64,000 nucleotides of DNA, taken from positions 62,001 through 126,000 of the forward strand of contig NZ_JAETXX010000011.1 of assembly GCF_021764745.1 (NCBI RefSeq), given 5' to 3'. Below are positions 59,778 through 64,000 of the stretch, one piece after another. Each line of letters begins with the position of its first letter. Positions within the stretch are counted from its first letter, which is position 1. The notes beneath the pieces were generated by a model. That model was not told the DNA's origin. It searched no databases and saw only the letters and a program-made list of their open reading frames with translations. Position numbers and translations under genes: made by a program. This DNA is from Joostella atrarenae. GTDB lineage: Bacteria; Bacteroidota; Bacteroidia; Flavobacteriales; Flavobacteriaceae.

Positions 59778-61781
59778 TTAGCTATAAAACGTAGTGTTAG
59801 TAACCAATCCGAATCGGTCTGACAGTTTCTTTCTTAAATCCCAATAGTTTTTTATATCTTCCATTTGATCTAATGTAGCATTATTATTAGCCCCAATTAT
59901 TTCATGAATACTGTCTACTAACATATTCAATAATTTTAATCGAAGCATCGCTATTGTCTGATGCACTAATAGATTAACAGACATATCTTTATCTTTCACA
60001 AGAATATCCTTACTTTCCCAATTTGATAAGGAATATTTTTCTTCATTCATGAGAATATCTACTACCTCAGCATTTTCTTCAAAACTTAAAGAATGTAGAA
60101 AATCATCCATTTTTAAACTTCCTTCAACATTATACATTTCTATAAGAATAGCATATATACGATGGAATTTTTCATTTGTAAACTCAATTTCATCAGCCTG
60201 TAAGTCTAAAAATATTTTTTCATAGACTTTCATTTCGACTTTAATCTCCTTCTCCAACATCTCCCCTTTGTCATTTTCTTCTAAAATTACATCGGTAAAT
60301 GTTTCTGTTTTACTTCCATGAAAAAGTAGGATTCCTATAATAGATTTTTCTAATTGATTTAGCTGATCTATTTTTCTACTTGCTCCCTCCTTTCCAGATT
60401 TTACAACATCAAATGTATTATTTCTTTTTTCTTCTTTATGCTTTTTATTAGCATCCGATTTCTCTTTATTACCTAATTGAGCTAATGTATTATATAAAAC
60501 ATCTTCAGAAATATCCATTATCCTGGAGCACTCTTGGATGTATACCTCCCGTTGGATTCTATCTGGAATCTTATAGATACTATTTACAATCTCACGAATA
60601 GTATCAGCCTTTTTTATAGGATCGTTTTCAGCATCTTTAACCAGTAAAGAAGCTTTAAAACGTATAAAATCGGTTGCATTTTCTTCTAAAAAAGCAACTA
60701 ACTCTTCATGATCATTTTCTCTTGCGTAGCTATCTGGATCTTGACCTTCAGGAAAAGTACAAATCTTAACATTCATTCCTTGTTCCAAAATCAAATCTAT
60801 ACCTCTAATAGAAGCTCGAATCCCAGCAGCATCACCATCAAAGAGAACCGTAATATTCTTTGTTAATCTATTTATAAGTCGAATTTGATCCGACGTCAAA
60901 GCAGTTCCACTAGAAGCTACAACATTTTCTATTCCGCTTTGATTAAACTGTATCACATCTGTATAACCTTCAACTAAATAACAATTATCTTGTTTGGCTA
61001 TAGCTTGCTTTGCATGATAAATACCATACAACACTTTACTCTTATGATATATCTCACTCTCAGGGGAATTTAAATATTTTGCAGCCTTTTTATCTGATGT
61101 TAGAATACGACCTCCAAAACCTAAAACACGGCCACTCATAGAGTGAATAGGGAACATTACTCGACCTTTAAATCGATCGAACATTCTCTTATCTCCAGAA
61201 CCCTCTTTCTCCTTTACAATAGTTAACCCCGTTTTTTCTAAAAAATCTAATTGATATCCTTTTCCAAGCGCTTCTTTTGTAAAAGCATCCCACTGATCTA
61301 AAGAGTATCCTAGTTTAAATTTTTCTATAGTTTCTTGGGTAAAACCACGCTCTTTAAAATAAGTTCCCCCAATTGCTTTTCCTAACTCACTATTTTTTAA
61401 TGTTTTTTGAAAATAGTCTTGAGCGAATTCAGAAACCAAATACATACTTTCACGCTCACTAGATTTTTCCTTAGCCTCGTTAGTTTGCTCTGTCTCTTCT
61501 ACTTCAATCCCATATTTCCTAGCTAAGTATTTAATAGCCTCAGGATATGTATAATGTTCATGTTCCATAAGGAAAGCCACAACATTCCCACCTTTCCCAC
61601 TACTAAAATCTTTCCAGATTTGTTTCACAGGAGAAACCATAAAACTAGGTGTTCGCTCATCAGAAAATGGACTAAGCCCCTTAAAGCTAGACCCCGATTT
61701 CTTTAATTGTACAAAATCACCAATCACCTCCTCTACGCGAGAAGCATCAAAAACTTTATCTATGGTCGACTTTGAAATCAA
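59778..61781 (-). CDS. dnaG: DNA primase DnaG
   Basis: A 667-residue primase. I start at TTG 61781 (MISKSTIDKVFDASRVEEVI), the usual N-terminus; the longer frame to 61841 crosses a terminator. The N-terminal CHC2 region has lost all four zinc ligands (GLSPFSDE for GLCPFHDE; WKDFSSGKGG for the CxxC segment). The catalytic core and Toprim are intact: CYLVEGYTDVIQFNQSG and ITVLFDGDAAGIRASIRG. A C-terminal helicase-binding part follows (about 440-667). Confidence 0.95.
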   Translation of the reverse strand: MISKSTIDKVFDASRVEEVIGDFVQLKKSGSSFKGLSPFSDERTPSFMVSPVKQIWKDFSSGKGGNVVAFLMEHEHYTYPEAIKYLARKYGIEVEETEQTNEAKEKSSERESMYLVSEFAQDYFQKTLKNSELGKAIGGTYFKERGFTQETIEKFKLGYSLDQWDAFTKEALGKGYQLDFLEKTGLTIVKEKEGSGDKRMFDRFKGRVMFPIHSMSGRVLGFGGRILTSDKKAAKYLNSPESEIYHKSKVLYGIYHAKQAIAKQDNCYLVEGYTDVIQFNQSGIENVVASSGTALTSDQIRLINRLTKNITVLFDGDAAGIRASIRGIDLILEQGMNVKICTFPEGQDPDSYARENDHEELVAFLEENATDFIRFKASLLVKDAENDPIKKADTIREIVNSIYKIPDRIQREVYIQECSRIMDISEDVLYNTLAQLGNKEKSDANKKHKEEKRNNTFDVVKSGKEGASRKIDQLNQLEKSIIGILLFHGSKTETFTDVILEENDKGEMLEKEIKVEMKVYEKIFLDLQADEIEFTNEKFHRIYAILIEMYNVEGSLKMDDFLHSLSFEENAEVVDILMNEEKYSLSNWESKDILVKDKDMSVNLLVHQTIAMLRLKLLNMLVDSIHEIIGANNNATLDQMEDIKNYWDLRKKLSDRFGLVTNTTFYS

Positions 61782-61807
61782 TTGAAAATAATTTTTAAAA
61801 GAATTTA

Positions 61808-61842
61808 TAAAAAAATGATTCCCACTTAAAGCAGGAATCAAA
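61808..61842 (-). terminator. Terminator after the outer-membrane protein gene
   Basis: On the minus strand TGATTCC (61840-61834) pairs with GGAATCA (61822-61816), followed by TTTTTTTAT. It lies between the barrel protein and dnaG and overlaps the spurious N-terminal extension of the dnaG frame. Confidence 0.8.
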
Positions 61843-61896
61843 AATAAGTAATATTATAACCTTATAACGTTACTGATGACACTTTTTTATTGAAAT

Positions 61897-62946
61897 TTAT
61901 ATTTCAAATCGAAGTCCTAAGGATATATTGTGCTGTTCTACATTTGGCTCTTTAAACATATCATTTAAATCATATTTCACATATAACGATACACCTCCAT
62001 AACCTATATAACCAGCAATTCCATAAATAAAATTATTTGTGTTATAATTGTCTTTTATCTTTTGTTCCGACTTTACACCCTCTAAATTAGTAGCTCTTAA
62101 TTTTTGTCTAGTACTTGAGTTTAGGCCTGCATAACCTCCAATTCCAGTTACAAATTTATGTCGCGTATCATATCTAAAATAATCTTCTCGCTCTACCTTT
62201 TTTGAAGGCCCAAATTCAAAAAATACAGGGACTACAAAATTATCCATTCGCAATTTAGCTTTATGAACTTTACCCTCATAAGTTTCTAAAGATGTTATAT
62301 TTCCCTCTTTTACGAAGTACAAATTATCTGCTGCCTTAATCCCGTTCGATTGATACGAAATTCCATAAGTTAATCTTATTGCATTACTATTTTTAAGAAG
62401 ACGAGTTTTCCATTGCCAACCAACCTCAAAGAATTTACTTCCTCCAATCTGATATGGTGTATCATTAAAAGAAACTCCATCAATCAACCCATGATTAAAT
62501 CCAAAAGCTACATAAATAGCTGAGCTTGTTCTTTTATCATAAACTCGTTTATATTTACAATTATTGGGTTCTTCTAATACATCTTCTTTCACAATATCTT
62601 CTTCAATAAAAAGATCCTCTCCCCTTTGCAGCAATGCTATATTATTATCCAATATTGCAATTTTATTCTCGATATTCTTTGCTGCTATTTCTGCGGCTTC
62701 CTTTTTCTTATTCTCCGCTTCAGTACTTGTTAAAACTCCACTAGACTGATCTTCTGTTATTTTTTCAACCTCCCTCTTAAGCCTAGCTTTCTCGTCATTT
62801 ATTACTTGTTCCTTCTGTTTTTGTAATAACTCGATCTTTGACAAGGGTGTTACAACTTTTAAAGTATCTGATACTTCCTGTCCCAATACATAATGGACAT
62901 TAAGGAGTACTATCGCTAAGGCGATATAAATTTTAATTCTAAACAT
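61897..62946 (-). CDS. Outer-membrane beta-barrel protein with N-terminal coiled coil
   Basis: A 349-residue exported protein (signal IYIALAIVLLNVHYVLGQ). Residues about 35-110 are a charged helix rich in Lys/Glu (LLQKQKEQVINDEKARLKRE), probably a periplasmic coiled coil; the remainder (about 145-349) alternates as short barrel strands (AIYVAFGFNHGLIDG, FVTGIGGYAGLNS, GVSLYVKYDLND) and ends in GLRFEI. The family is not named. It is the third gene of an apparent operon with a sigma factor and its partner, 27 bases after the latter. Confidence 0.8.
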   Translation of the reverse strand: MFRIKIYIALAIVLLNVHYVLGQEVSDTLKVVTPLSKIELLQKQKEQVINDEKARLKREVEKITEDQSSGVLTSTEAENKKKEAAEIAAKNIENKIAILDNNIALLQRGEDLFIEEDIVKEDVLEEPNNCKYKRVYDKRTSSAIYVAFGFNHGLIDGVSFNDTPYQIGGSKFFEVGWQWKTRLLKNSNAIRLTYGISYQSNGIKAADNLYFVKEGNITSLETYEGKVHKAKLRMDNFVVPVFFEFGPSKKVEREDYFRYDTRHKFVTGIGGYAGLNSSTRQKLRATNLEGVKSEQKIKDNYNTNNFIYGIAGYIGYGGVSLYVKYDLNDMFKEPNVEQHNISLGLRFEI

Positions 62947-62973
62947 GATTTTTGATTTTGATTGATGAATAAA

Positions 62974-63693
62974 CTATTGATTACGGTCGGCTACAGCAGA
63001 TTTAACTCTCATCAATCTTTCTTTGATAACTTCGAAGACTTTCTCTTTAAAAGATTGATCTAGTTCTGTTTCTACTTCGTCTAAAAGCGCCATTGCACTG
63101 AGGCTATCCGGCCGCTTATTATGTATTCTTTCTTTATAGATTGACTTTTGAGCTTCTAATAAAAGTGCATTTATCTCTTCATCTGTAACACTTGTACCCT
63201 CTTTCAATTCTATTATTTTCGAAGCCACATCATTAATTTTATCTGATTCAATAGTTTCCTTCTTTCTTTCTGCTACCAAAACCGAAGTTCCATCTTCAAC
63301 ATACTCGATAGCCTTTTTAGATTGCGAAGCTTTATTTTCATTTAACTCATCTGACACTGACTTTTTAGTAGCCATGCTGTTAGATGCTTCTATAATTTGC
63401 TCATTTAGTATTTCTGGGTTCTTTTTTATAGGCTCCTCAATAGGGTCTTGAACATTTTGTTTTACTACCTCTAAATGTATATCTTGATTGGATGAATTAA
63501 TTAAATAAATACTACTAACTAAAATCACAACAAATACTGCTGCTACCCAATACACCATAGCTATACTTTTCCTTTTTGAATTACCATCTGTATTCAACTT
63601 GGACTCCAAACGCTCCCATGCATCTTTAGAAGGATTAATTTTTCGTTCTTCTAAAGTTTTCTTTATATGATTATTAAGAGGATTGAGACTCAT
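62974..63693 (-). CDS. Probable membrane-bound anti-sigma protein
   Basis: Start taken at ATG 63693 (MSLNPLNNHIKKTLEERKIN); the frame continues 28 codons further but over the end of the sigma gene. The 239-residue protein has a short cytoplasmic N-terminus containing the SKDAWERLESKLN pattern frequent in flavobacterial partners of ECF sigma factors, one membrane segment (about 47-64, IAMVYWVAAVFVVILVSSIY) and a charged helical periplasmic part. It overlaps the sigma gene by 20 bases. Confidence 0.75.
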   Translation of the reverse strand: MSLNPLNNHIKKTLEERKINPSKDAWERLESKLNTDGNSKRKSIAMVYWVAAVFVVILVSSIYLINSSNQDIHLEVVKQNVQDPIEEPIKKNPEILNEQIIEASNSMATKKSVSDELNENKASQSKKAIEYVEDGTSVLVAERKKETIESDKINDVASKIIELKEGTSVTDEEINALLLEAQKSIYKERIHNKRPDSLSAMALLDEVETELDQSFKEKVFEVIKERLMRVKSAVADRNQ

Positions 63694-64000
63694 AATTACT
63701 ATTTTTAAATTCTTTAATATTTTCCTGAAGCACCCTTCTAGCTTTAAACAATTGAGATTTAGATGTACTTTCTGCAATATTTAACTGTAAAGCTATTTCT
63801 TTATGAGAATATCCTTCAACAGCAAATAACAAGAATACAGATTTATAACCATCTGGAAGCGCATCTATTAAAACCTGAATCTCTTCTACTTCAAGAAGTT
63901 CATGGTATTTATCCAAGACAAAGTCTTCCTTAGGATAATCATTTTCATTTTCTAAAAAGATTATTTCCTTTTTACTTCTTATAAAGCTTAAACATTCTCG
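63674..64000 (-). CDS. Sigma-70 family RNA polymerase sigma factor (partial, N-terminus outside window)
   Basis: The minus-strand frame stays open from the window edge to the stop at 63674, giving the last 108 residues. Region 4 is clear: LPDGYKSVFLLFAVEGYSHK then EIALQLNIAESTSKSQLFKA. The TTG at 63916 is not the start, since coding sequence continues upstream. With the anti-sigma-like protein and the barrel protein it forms a likely envelope-responsive operon. Confidence 0.9.
   Translation of the reverse strand, partial: RECLSFIRSKKEIIFLENENDYPKEDFVLDKYHELLEVEEIQVLIDALPDGYKSVFLLFAVEGYSHKEIALQLNIAESTSKSQLFKARRVLQENIKEFKNSNYESQSS

Overview
The window is AT-rich chromosomal DNA from a member of the Bacteroidota, almost certainly a marine-type Flavobacteriaceae. 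Indicators are gliding genes gldB and gldC, a SusC/SusD pair with a FecI-type sigma factor and FecR anti-sigma factor, the flavobacterial order of the division/cell-wall (dcw) cluster, a short 287-residue RpoD, and -7 promoter boxes of the form TAnnTTTG with almost no Shine-Dalgarno sequences.

Layout. 1-10.2 kb: mixed, mostly single genes (CrtA-like protein, MOSC protein, AIM24-like protein, GNAT, methyltransferase, FemAB-like transferase, DUF885 lipoprotein, DoxX protein), with a striking 21-bp phased repeat array at 770-1169 and an 8-bp tandem repeat at 1195-1282. 10.2-15.2 kb: a small secreted protein, two AraC regulators and, between them, a 1.6 kb stretch without ordinary genes. That stretch holds a structured Bacteroidota repeat element and four tandem copies of a 385-425 bp unit. 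Each unit carries a minus-strand -7 box and a hairpin with a minus-strand U-tract, so I read the array as a family of tandem small RNAs. 15.3-26.5 kb: housekeeping and hydrolytic genes (beta-lactamase-like, HAD, M61 protease, rpoD, rpe, ypdA-like, GH3, GH20). 26.8-36.5 kb: a nutrient-uptake locus (ECF sigma, FecR, SusC, SusD, M16 protease).

37.7-38.5 kb: tRNA-Arg(UCG) preceded by two nearly identical GIY-YIG endonuclease genes. Each has its 3' end formed by the 5' part of the tRNA, and a 26-bp piece of the tRNA 5' end occurs three times. It looks like a small endonuclease element inserted repeatedly into a tRNA gene while rebuilding its target. This and the tandem RNA array are the best candidates for something undescribed.

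38.5-54.6 kb: yqeY, then the complete dcw operon on the minus strand (mraZ, rsmH, ftsL-like, ftsI, murE, mraY, murD, ftsW, murG, murC, ftsQ, ftsA, ftsZ), without murF or ddl. Four 10-bp direct repeats in front of mraZ look like its own operator. 54.8-59.7 kb: alpha/beta hydrolase, engB, a thiol-motif protein with gldC and gldB, nadE, and a LuxR-type response regulator whose phosphoacceptor aspartate is replaced by glutamate. 59.8-64 kb: dnaG (with its zinc ligands replaced), an outer-membrane barrel protein, a probable anti-sigma protein and the end of a sigma-70 gene cut by the window edge.

All assignments come from reading the sequence and remembered family motifs. No database search was run.
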